A DNA stretch of 64,000 nt, taken from positions 4,278,001 to 4,342,000 of the forward strand of contig NZ_OZ035533.1 in NCBI RefSeq assembly GCF_964033635.1, written 5' to 3'. Of the stretch, positions 45,801-52,695 are shown one piece after another. The translations under genes and the position numbers were made by a program. The notes under the pieces are model-generated. The model ran no database searches, was not told where the DNA came from, and saw nothing but the letters and a program-made list of their open reading frames with translations. The DNA comes from Chitinophaga sp. MM2321 (GTDB lineage Bacteria; Bacteroidota; Bacteroidia; Chitinophagales; Chitinophagaceae). Every line of letters begins with the position of its first letter. Position 1 is the stretch's first letter.

Positions 45801-46267
45801 ACATCGTACACCTTGCCGGTTACCTTTGTTGCTACCGGCAGCAATGCCACCTCAGACAGAGGTTTCGCAGTTGCTTTCCGTACAATAACATTTTTATTCA
45901 GGATGGTGTACTCCAGGGGTTGATCTCTAAAAGACATTCGTAACACCTCTTCAATAGTGGCATTTCTGACCTGGATATTTACCTTATTGGCATTATCCAA
46001 CATCTGCCTGCTATACAAAAACAGGTATCCTGTTTGTGTGCGGATATCCCTGAAAACAGTTTCAAGGGGTGCATCTTTAACGGATAAAGTGATCCGTTGT
46101 GCATAGGCGCTGGCAGTTACCTGGAGGGTGGCGGCCAGCAATAGAACAACCGTTAGCTTCATACTCAACAGTGTTTGGGCATTTGGAAACCGCCTTACCT
46201 GAAGCAGGAATTTCCAAAGAACAGTTAATTGCATACTTTTGTGGTGTTTGAGTTCAATAATTTCCAT
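42812..46267 (-). CDS. SusC/RagA-type TonB-dependent transporter with STN domain (PUL-C)
   Basis: 1151 aa. Signal core MKLTVVLLLAATLQVTASAYAQ begins at residue 36; in-frame ATGs at 46267, 46234 and at residue 36 are all possible starts. The STN domain (about 58-130: LSVKDAPLETVFRDIRTQTG, NATIEEVLRM) is followed by a carboxypeptidase-regulatory-like domain (KVTGKVYDVSGKPLIGATVK), plug (VVVGYGTQKKVNLTGAI; YGNRAANGVILITTKRG) and barrel ending MGVNVKF. Signals to the FecR encoded upstream. Its start region is opposite a predicted antisense RNA. Confidence 0.95.
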   Translation of the reverse strand: MEIIELKHHKSMQLTVLWKFLLQVRRFPNAQTLLSMKLTVVLLLAATLQVTASAYAQRITLSVKDAPLETVFRDIRTQTGYLFLYSRQMLDNANKVNIQVRNATIEEVLRMSFRDQPLEYTILNKNVIVRKATAKPLSEVALLPVATKVTGKVYDVSGKPLIGATVKIKNSNLGAGTDANGQYTIEAPEDAVLVFSFIGYQTKEVAVAGKSVIDVILQVAESNLDQVVVVGYGTQKKVNLTGAIETLDLEDIKSRPLTNASLALQGKVAGAFISQNSGQPGHDNAEIRIRGVGTFNNASPLVIIDGIEAGLNDVNPKDIATISVLKDAASAAIYGNRAANGVILITTKRGKQDKLNVEYTGYYGQQRVTSMPKVLQGLDYLELKAEAYKNTNERYPTWYTDKYMDNYRNNVDPIMFPLDFDWVSALFKPAGMHDHYVSVSGGSKTFQHATSIGYLDQDGIAIGNNTKKLTFRSNLSSSFLQDHLRINIQVSGHEQTIDDLVDGMSSAIYFAYIAPPTIRMEVPGVGYSNYGYSYGAKAAGGLNQIKSGPLNLRGSVALNVVKGLEVNVSYGIYKSFWQQKIFRPTVQLQALNDDGSVVLPTPRVSDLSLNRSESITKTFNAYTNYTKNIRGGHNISAMVGFESREFNTGNYGLSRTNLSVNLPQFDFGDPTTQLNNSGASSIAWLSQFGRLGYNYKGKYLVETNLRYDGSSRFEKKWGLFPSVSAGWRISEEPFMKNNFPVINNLKFRTSWGRLGNESIGQYYAASDELSLNLLMNFNNQLVSAGAVTKLANRNTSWETAEQYNWGLDFDILNSKFSGSVDYFIKNTYNILMQIPVSSTLGLTTTPYQNVGKMRNKGIEMNVKYTGSLGPVGLNVNVMASHVQNRVSDLAGRNPIINGDLIWKEGYPYNSFYGFQTEGIYQSQEEINNHLIVKNKDGDQVNAYAGLIPVPGDIRFKDQITEDTNGDGIPDSRDGVINEDDKVIMGKSYPDWTFSSTFAFDWKGFDISLFFQGVYGINSLNQGMVTAPFHGGEANTGAWYKDGWTAEHPSKTIQRVYSDPSRFSIVSGYYLEDASYLRLKNVEVGYTLSDQWIRKIGLNPGNSRLRVYANIQNAITWTRMRFGFDPEKPAGIVNTLQYPQTRIYSMGVNVKF

Positions 46268-46371
46268 CCCGGCCCAATAGCAATTGAAGCCGGGAGAGCA
46301 GTCCTAGTCGATTGTGTTAATGCATTGACTCAGCTATTCACCGGGTCCGACCCCCATCGGATCCGGTTTTC
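46248..46371 (+). ncRNA. Predicted antisense RNA across the susC leader (PUL-C)
   Basis: On the plus strand TACTTTTG (46234-46241) is a full match to the TAnnTTTG -7 element, with TTT at 46211-46213 in place of TTG (20-nt spacer). Downstream, ACCGGGTCCGA (46340-46350) pairs with TCGGATCCGGT (46357-46367) with a single G-T wobble, followed by TTTTCTTT. No plus-strand gene is present. The predicted transcript, about 120 nt, overlaps the susC start and leader. Same layout as in PUL-B. The signals are seen; transcription is inferred. Confidence 0.4.
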
Positions 46372-46468
46372 TTTGAGCCAATCAGCTTCTTCATGCCAGT
46401 TCACTGTTATGGCACAGAAAAAATCATATACGTGTTCTTTTTCATTGTTAATAGTCGGGACGCTTATA

Positions 46469-47656
46469 TCAGCGCATGATATGGATGGTTTTTCCCTCCA
46501 GCCTGAAACGGATCATATGTGTCAGTTCCAACATAGTTAAGACCTGTGACACATTCTCCTGGCGGGAGATAGCGCCGGAAAAACTGATATCCGGTATGTT
46601 TCCTTCATACACTACGTCTACATTATACCATCTTGTAATCTGGCGCATAACAGACGGTAAAGAATTATCATCGAATTCAAAGCGACCATTTTTCCAGGCG
46701 GTAGCAACATCTACATTCACGTTTTTAACCAGCTGCAGCTGCCCTTCTTTATTTACCTGCGCCTGCTGTCCCGGCTTAAGCAACATGGGTTGCTGACCGG
46801 TGGAAGCAGCTGTTGCAGTTACTTTCACGGCCCCTTCCAGCAGGGTGGTCCGGATGCTGTTTTCATCCGTATAGGCATTGACGTTAAAATGTGTACCCAA
46901 CACGGCTACTTCCATATCATTTACGGTTACCTTAAATGGCATATCCGGGTTTTTAGCCACTTCGAAATAGGCTTCCCCTGTTAGCACCACTCTTCTTTCT
47001 TTACCATGAAATGTGGTAGGAAAATGCAGGGAAGAAGCAGCATTCATCCATACTTTGGTGCCATCGGCCAGCACGAGTTCGTATTCACCGCCACGGGGCG
47101 TAGCAATGGTATTGTAGAGTATTTCTGCTGTGCCGCTTTGACCGGGGCTATAAGTCAGCCGGCCATCTTCCGGCTTGGATATTTTTGTTTTGCCCTGTTG
47201 TATCAGGGTGCCGTTTCGTGCACTGTCCAGTACAATGTTGCTGCCGTCTGCAAGTATCAATACGGCTTTATTGCCACCCGGCGCCACATCATGCATATGG
47301 AAATTTGTCTTGTGGGCTGTTGCAGCCATGCCGTCAGAAGAAACGGTGCGGTTAAAATAAAAATAGCTGCTGCAGGCAAGGAACAGGATGCTGGCAGCAG
47401 CGATCCAGCGGTGTTTCCAGAGAAATATAACCAGGGCAGGTTTTGCCGCCTTTTCATGTTGCTGTATGGACGCACGGATGCCCGCTCTCATACTTTCCTG
47501 TAGTTGCAGCCGCAGATCGGCCACATCGGCCGGCACCTCCACTTCTTCATCATGGAAAGCATAAAACCAGTCATTCACCTGCTGTTTTTCAAGTGGTGTG
47601 GCCATGCCAGCCAGGTAATTATCAATTGCTTTTCTGAGTTGTTCAGGTATTTGCAT
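46469..47656 (-). CDS. FecR-family anti-sigma factor (PUL-C)
   Basis: 395 aa from the ATG at 47656; an upstream TTG at 47689 would add 11 residues but is less likely. Cytosolic sigma-binding N-terminus (EQLRKAIDNYLAGMATPLEKQQV), one membrane span (WIAAASILFLACSSYFYF), FecR domain (TPRGGEYELVLADGTKVWMN, GEAYFEVAKNPDMPF, VLGTHFNVNAYT) and DUF4974 (AWKNGRFEFDDNSLPSVMRQITRWYNV). It lies between its sigma gene (75 bp upstream) and susC. Confidence 0.95.
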   Translation of the reverse strand: MQIPEQLRKAIDNYLAGMATPLEKQQVNDWFYAFHDEEVEVPADVADLRLQLQESMRAGIRASIQQHEKAAKPALVIFLWKHRWIAAASILFLACSSYFYFNRTVSSDGMAATAHKTNFHMHDVAPGGNKAVLILADGSNIVLDSARNGTLIQQGKTKISKPEDGRLTYSPGQSGTAEILYNTIATPRGGEYELVLADGTKVWMNAASSLHFPTTFHGKERRVVLTGEAYFEVAKNPDMPFKVTVNDMEVAVLGTHFNVNAYTDENSIRTTLLEGAVKVTATAASTGQQPMLLKPGQQAQVNKEGQLQLVKNVNVDVATAWKNGRFEFDDNSLPSVMRQITRWYNVDVVYEGNIPDISFSGAISRQENVSQVLTMLELTHMIRFRLEGKTIHIMR

Positions 47657-47731
47657 AGTCGCAGTTCTATTAGTAAGTGATCCGGGCAACGTTTTACACG
47701 TACGCCAAAGGCAACTTTTTTTTAAAAAAGA

Positions 47732-48301
47732 TCAGAACCAGCAAAAAAGGTTGGCAACCTTGCTTTTAAATGATTTGCGGAGATGGCGCAATGCTTTGGA
47801 GATCTGGGTTTCAACGGTACGGGGTGATATATTCAGCTGACGGGCAATTTCGGCCACCGTCATGCTGTCTTCCCGGCTGTATTTGAATATCAGTTTACAT
47901 TTTTCGGGCAACTGGTTGGTTTCTTCCCGTAATAATTGCAGCAGGTATTTATAATGGAGGTCGTTTTCTACTGTAGCAGCGGTAGCAAGCGGCACATCTG
48001 CTTCATTTGTACAGATGCCAGCCCGGTCTGTTTTACGCAGATGGGCCAGGGCCAAGTACTTGATAGCAGTAGCCAGGTAATTTCTTAAAGATAACAATGC
48101 TGTTTTATGCCGGTTGAGCCAAAGACTGGTGAACAGATCCTGCACAATATCCTGGGCTACCTGTATTTCTTTAACACGGTTATAGGCGATGGCAAAAAGC
48201 GTTTCCCAATATCGGTTATAAATCTCGGTAAAGGCAGCTTCCTCATCCTTTTTAAGTAACACCAATAACTCATTATCTGATAGTGTTTGGTATATAGCCA
48301 T
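47732..48301 (-). CDS. ECF RNA polymerase sigma factor (PUL-C)
   Basis: 189 aa from the ATG at 48301 (MAIYQTLSDNELL); the frame is open to 48415, but the extra 38 residues are not sigma-like. Region 2: FTEIYNRYWETLFAIAYNRV and AQDIVQDLFTSLWLNRHKT. Region 4: LPEKCKLIFKYSREDSMTVAEIARQLNISPRTVETQISKALRHL. A FecI-like Bacteroidetes ECF, held by the FecR encoded next and released by the SusC STN signal. Confidence 0.93.
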   Translation of the reverse strand: MAIYQTLSDNELLVLLKKDEEAAFTEIYNRYWETLFAIAYNRVKEIQVAQDIVQDLFTSLWLNRHKTALLSLRNYLATAIKYLALAHLRKTDRAGICTNEADVPLATAATVENDLHYKYLLQLLREETNQLPEKCKLIFKYSREDSMTVAEIARQLNISPRTVETQISKALRHLRKSFKSKVANLFCWF

Positions 48302-48583
48302 TAGATATTTTTTTTCATCAATTGCTGACAAACGCTCATTTCTTTTCTTGATGAATGCAAATTTCAGGGGGAGGACAAGCACTGCTATCAGCATACTACC
48401 CGTCCAATCCGGCAATATATTTCATTGTTCGGCTTACCAGCCCTTTGGTTGATATTCTTCAGATACGTGAAATTATTTAAGATACCGGGATATCTACAAT
48501 GGATGGGAAAATACAGGAATAATCAATTATGACAATACAAACCGCCTTTGTAAGGCGAACATTTTTATTAGTACAAGTATAGT
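48302..48583. other. Intergenic region upstream of the PUL-C sigma gene
   Basis: No convincing gene. A small palindrome CGCCTTTGTAAGGCG (48543-48557) could form a 6-bp hairpin. No good -33/-7 pair for the sigma gene was found. The hairpin repeat starts directly after this stretch. Confidence 0.4.
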
Positions 48584-48810
48584 AAAATATTTACGGATTT
48601 AGGAATTTACGAATTTAGTTATTTAAAATGCAGCGGATAAAATATTTACGGATTTGGTTATTTAGAGATTTAGTTATTTAGAGATTTAGTTATTTAAAAT
48701 GCAGCGGAGATTTAAGCGGAGATGTAGGTACATATGCCAACATTTCCGCTTAAATCTCCGCTGCATTTTAAATAACTAAATTCGTAAATTCCTAAATTCC
48801 TAAATATTTT
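48584..48810. repeat. Long hairpin repeat, copy 2 (compound)
   Basis: A core perfect 37-bp inverted repeat (48684-48720 with 48745-48781), extendable by 5 pairs, closes a short loop. The 25-mer at 48684-48708 (beginning ATTTAGTTATTTAAAATGCA) is repeated exactly at 48613-48637 and inverted at 48757-48781. The outer arm 48584-48637 matches the inverse of 48757-48810 in 52 of 54 positions, giving about 227 bp with terminal inverted repeats. The arms are built of ATTTAG/ATTTACG-type units of about 11-12 bp. The right end encodes the last three codons and stop of the sulfatase gene. Same family as 35947-36050. Confidence 0.85.
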
Positions 48811-50374
48811 GCTTCATTACAAGAGCTGCGTCCTTATCATCATAGTGTTTTATTTCTGCTGTCAGTTGGGTTTTGAGGGAGGTCTGTATTTTTTCGTATC
48901 CTTTCTCTCCATACAGGTTATGCATTTCATGGGGATCTTTTTGCAGGTCGTATAGTTCCCACTTATCAGCATCCTGGTAGAAGCGGATCAGTTTATACCG
49001 CTGTGTTTTGACACCAAAATGCGGGATAACGGAGTGTTCGCCGCTTTCATAATAATGATAGTATACTGTTTTACGCCAGTTATTAACGGTGTGTGTAACT
49101 ACCGGTAAGAAAGATTTCCCTTGCATAGCTGCCGGTGCTTTCACCCCTGCAACGTCCAGGCAGGTGGGCGCAATATCCAGGTTGAGTACAAAGTCGTTGA
49201 TCTTTGTGCCTGGCTTTACCACACCGGGATAACGCATCACCATTGGTGTGCGGAGCGACTCTTCATACATAAACCTTTTATCAAACCATCCATGTTCGCC
49301 CATATAAAAACCCTGATCTGACAAGTAAACGATCATCGTATTTTCGGTGAGATGATGTTCGTCCAGGTAGTCCAGGATGCGGCCGATGTTTCTGTCGAGG
49401 GCAGCGGCGGTGCTCAGGTAATCTTTCAGGTAGCGTTGAAACTTCCATTCGGTGAGTGCGTTGCCACTGAGATGTTTTGCTGCCAGTTCTGCTTCAATAG
49501 GTTTATAGTAAGCATCGAACCGGGCGCGCTGCGCTTTGTTGAGACGGGTGTAGTTACCCTTGCCAAAACCGGTGTCCGGCATCATTTTCAGGTCATAACC
49601 CAAACGCATGGTATGTGCGATGTTCATGTCCTGATGCTTGGCTGCATAACGGCCTTCGTAGGTATCATAGAAACTATCCGGCAGGGGGAAAGTACGGTCA
49701 TCATATTTGCCCAGGTCGGTGGTATCAGGTATCCAGGTGCGGTGTGTGGCTTTGTGGCCTATCACCATGCAGAAAGGTTTTGTGGTATCGCGACCCGACA
49801 ACCAGTCCTCTGCTACATCCGTAATGATGTTGGTGGCGTAGCCTTCTACTCTTTTGGTGCTGCCATCCATCATGAGGAAGTCGGGATTATAATACATTCC
49901 CTGGTCCGGTAATATCTGCCAGTAGTTAAATCCCTGCGGTTTGCTACCCAGATGCCACTTCCCTATCCACGCTGTTTGATAGCCTGCTGCCTGCAACCGT
50001 TTTACAAATACATCCTGCCCGCTGTTGAAGGTGGAGAGGTTGTCTTTGAAACCGTTCTTGTGACTGTATTTGCCGGTGAGGATCACGGCCCTGCTGGGAC
50101 CACAGATAGAATTGGTGACGCAGGCATTATTGAAGATAGCGCCTTCGCGGGCTATCCTGTCTATATTCGGCGTTTCCGCCAGCTTGCCGCCGTAGGCGCT
50201 GATAGCCTGGTAGGCATGATCATCTGACACGATGATAATGATATTCGTTTTTTTGTGACTGCCTGCTTTGTCCTGTGCAAAAAGATGATTACACGCGGGC
50301 GCCAGTCCTGCTATAGCGAGGGCTGTCACCAGCCCTGCTTTTCTTAAACCTGTCATACATTCAGCATTTTTCAT
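48800..50374 (-). CDS. Formylglycine-dependent sulfatase, S1 family, possibly S1_11-like (PUL-D)
   Basis: 524 aa, exported (hydrophobic LVTALAIAGLA; possible lipobox near Cys28 or cleavage after FAQ). Metal Asp51/Asp52 in VSDDHAYQ, signature SICGPSRAVILTGKYSH with Cys91 for formylglycine, then GKWHLGSKPQGF and late YLSDQGFYMGEHGWFDKR. This pattern and the length resemble N-acetylglucosamine-6-O-sulfatase-type S1_11 enzymes; the substrate is not proven. It is the only enzyme of PUL-D. Its last residues (Gln-Asn-Ile-stop) are encoded by the arm of the hairpin repeat. Confidence 0.92.
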   Translation of the reverse strand: MKNAECMTGLRKAGLVTALAIAGLAPACNHLFAQDKAGSHKKTNIIIIVSDDHAYQAISAYGGKLAETPNIDRIAREGAIFNNACVTNSICGPSRAVILTGKYSHKNGFKDNLSTFNSGQDVFVKRLQAAGYQTAWIGKWHLGSKPQGFNYWQILPDQGMYYNPDFLMMDGSTKRVEGYATNIITDVAEDWLSGRDTTKPFCMVIGHKATHRTWIPDTTDLGKYDDRTFPLPDSFYDTYEGRYAAKHQDMNIAHTMRLGYDLKMMPDTGFGKGNYTRLNKAQRARFDAYYKPIEAELAAKHLSGNALTEWKFQRYLKDYLSTAAALDRNIGRILDYLDEHHLTENTMIVYLSDQGFYMGEHGWFDKRFMYEESLRTPMVMRYPGVVKPGTKINDFVLNLDIAPTCLDVAGVKAPAAMQGKSFLPVVTHTVNNWRKTVYYHYYESGEHSVIPHFGVKTQRYKLIRFYQDADKWELYDLQKDPHEMHNLYGEKGYEKIQTSLKTQLTAEIKHYDDKDAALVMKQNI

Positions 50375-50434
50375 GTGGTTATTGATGTACTGCCAGCCGG
50401 TAATGGCGGTATACCGCAGCAGCTTCCTTTATAT

Positions 50435-50818
50435 TTATTGTTGCTCAAATACCAGTTCCACCGGTGGCAGGCCAAAAGTAGGACTCACGGTTACGGCTAC
50501 CCTGCGTGCTGTGCCTGTGGTATTTTCCGCTATTGTTACCGGTACGGTAAAATCGCCGGAGCCATATATTTTCTTTATCACACACCAGCTTTTTTCTGTG
50601 GCGGGAACGGTTACCCACCAGCCGTCAGCGCCTGCGCTGATAACGATATTCGCCGTACCGCCGGTGGCAGGAAAGGTTGTGCTTCCGTCAATACTGGCCG
50701 TAAATGGTGATGGTTGCGGCTTTGCAGGCATCTCATCTTTCCGGCAGGACGAAAATACAATTATTATCGCCATTATAAAAAGTGTACTGATAGTACGTAT
50801 GGTCGTTCCAGTTATCAT
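50435..50818 (-). CDS. Small BACON-like lipoprotein (PUL-D)
   Basis: 127 aa from the ATG at 50818; an upstream TTG at 50851 is also in frame. Lipobox VFSSC gives a lipoprotein. The rest is a single beta-sandwich: GSTTFPATGGTANIVISAGA, WWVTVPATEKSWCVI, GSGDFTVPVTIAENTTGTARR and VAVTVSPTF, which follow the BACON-domain pattern of strands and the Asn-Thr-Arg turn. BACON domains bind glycan or mucin, or act as spacers. Encoded between susD and the sulfatase, so probably an accessory surface protein. Confidence 0.75.
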   Translation of the reverse strand: MITGTTIRTISTLFIMAIIIVFSSCRKDEMPAKPQPSPFTASIDGSTTFPATGGTANIVISAGADGWWVTVPATEKSWCVIKKIYGSGDFTVPVTIAENTTGTARRVAVTVSPTFGLPPVELVFEQQ

Positions 50819-50861
50819 AATTCTCAATTTATAAATTGTGTATCGAAACAATTATTCCCTG

Positions 50862-52685
50862 TTACCAGCCGGGGTTCTGTGTCCATTCCCCACCGGTTAA
50901 CAGTAACATGCGATCCTGTATAGGCAACAGGTAATCCCTTTGTAGTTTGAAGCCAAATCCATTGGGCAATACTTTCTGATAAGGGTCCATATACCGTCTC
51001 GCATCACCCGGCGTACCTGTCAGGTAAAAGTTGACAGACTTGCCCGCCGGTGGCGTATCATAATACAGCATGGCATCTTTATAAAAACCGGTCGCAGTAT
51101 TTTCATCAGCCATATTACTACCAGTGAACAATACCCCTAATGGACGTTTTTTTGCCAGCAGCACATCCGCTGCGGCCCAGCGCAAAATATCATCCAGCCT
51201 GGTTCCTTCAGCTGCCTGTTCAATCCTGCGTTCCCGCCTTACACTTTGCAACACCGGACTCAGGTCTTTAAACGGATAAGCCGGATCGGTATTATACTCC
51301 CTGTTGAAATCAACACCCGGCATGCCTGCACGGTCGCGCAGCGGTTGCAGCGCCGTTTTAATCAGCGTGGCATCTTCCCCTAATTCTGCTACTGCTTCCG
51401 CATAGTTCAGCAACACTTCTGCATACCTGAAATAGATAGCAGGCACCGAACTTTTAAAGTCATCAGTGGTGGCAGCTACGTCATCGTATTCAATGTATTT
51501 ATATAAAGGAAAGCCGGTGGTGTTTCTGTTAAACCCACTCTGGTTGACAGGCGGTAAAGCAGCCACCACGCCCCCATTCGGCCGCAATGGTTGTCCCGGT
51601 ATGGCTACTGTCTGCGACAACCTGGGATCGCGGAGCGTGGGCATCAGCTCAGCGGCATACGTAGCCTGCGCCTGACTACGCGCGGTACCTGTGAAAGGAG
51701 CGCCCTGACGTGTCAGGTAATCATCTACGAGTGAAAGCGTAACACCGATATCGCCACCACCGGTAGACAGGTATTTGCTGATACTATGACCGATATTCTC
51801 GCCGGGGTTATATTTACGCCACAACATCACTTCGGTACTGGCGGAGAGATCTTTTGTCAGGAACAGGTTCTTGTAATCTTCCAGGGGATTGCCGGTAGAT
51901 GCAATGGACCAACGCTTGCTGTTCATTACTTCCAGTGCTGCATTCTTCGCCTGTGTGAAATAATCCCGGATCTTTTCATCACTGATATTTTTCGTCCAGA
52001 AAGGATCTGCTTTTAATTTATGATACTTCTGCCAGGTGGCTTCGTACAATGCCACCCTTGATTTAAATGCCAGGGCTACATCCTTGTGTACCCGCATGGT
52101 GGCACTGTTGGTACGCAGCGGCAACAAGGCGGCGGCAGCGTCCAGGTCTGCCAGCACGGAGTCTATCACCAGTACCCGTGAGGTACGTGGCACATGCATC
52201 GCATCATCATCAGAAGATAATACTTTGCTCACCCAGGTAACATCCCCGTATTTTTTTATCAGGCTAAAGTAGAACCACGCGCGAAAAAACTTCGCTTCTC
52301 CCAGGTAACCATTAATGAGCGCCTGCTCACCCTTTGCATTGGTATAATTCTCCAAAAAATAATTCACTGCACGAATCCTGCTGTATTCATCCATCTTCGC
52401 CGCGTTGCTTAATGCCAGGTCACCATTGATGCGGGCATTCACACTGGTCAGCATCAGGTTATCACTGTTGGTATCATCAAAGGCAATACCAATACCACCG
52501 GTAACGGTAGGTTGCCCCGGCAATGTTTCGTAGAACTGGTTGAGGTATAATCTCAGTTCATTGGTAGATGCCAGGTTGCCCGCGGTAGACAATACATCCA
52601 GCGGCTGTTTGTCCAGGAAGTCCTTATTGCAGGACATCGCAACAACACAGGTGATCCATATAAAAAAATGTATCTTATATTTCAT
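50862..52685 (-). CDS. SusD/RagB-type nutrient-binding lipoprotein (PUL-D)
   Basis: 607 aa. Lipobox VVAMSC (Cys19). GEAKFFRAWFYFSLIKKYGDVTWV, ALAFKSRVALYEATWQKY, YFRYAEVLLNYAEAVAELGED, RRERRIEQAAEGTRLDDILRWAA and the C-terminal GGEWTQNPGW are all SusD landmarks. It follows susC by 10 bp. Surface-exposed partner of that transporter. Confidence 0.95.
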   Translation of the reverse strand: MKYKIHFFIWITCVVAMSCNKDFLDKQPLDVLSTAGNLASTNELRLYLNQFYETLPGQPTVTGGIGIAFDDTNSDNLMLTSVNARINGDLALSNAAKMDEYSRIRAVNYFLENYTNAKGEQALINGYLGEAKFFRAWFYFSLIKKYGDVTWVSKVLSSDDDAMHVPRTSRVLVIDSVLADLDAAAALLPLRTNSATMRVHKDVALAFKSRVALYEATWQKYHKLKADPFWTKNISDEKIRDYFTQAKNAALEVMNSKRWSIASTGNPLEDYKNLFLTKDLSASTEVMLWRKYNPGENIGHSISKYLSTGGGDIGVTLSLVDDYLTRQGAPFTGTARSQAQATYAAELMPTLRDPRLSQTVAIPGQPLRPNGGVVAALPPVNQSGFNRNTTGFPLYKYIEYDDVAATTDDFKSSVPAIYFRYAEVLLNYAEAVAELGEDATLIKTALQPLRDRAGMPGVDFNREYNTDPAYPFKDLSPVLQSVRRERRIEQAAEGTRLDDILRWAAADVLLAKKRPLGVLFTGSNMADENTATGFYKDAMLYYDTPPAGKSVNFYLTGTPGDARRYMDPYQKVLPNGFGFKLQRDYLLPIQDRMLLLTGGEWTQNPGW

Positions 52686-52695
52686 ATAACTTGTA

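Noticed and set aside
48594..48720. Tandem ATTTAG-type units resembling a short repeat array or CRISPR
   Set aside because: There is no regular repeat-spacer structure and no cas gene; the units belong to the arms of one hairpin element.
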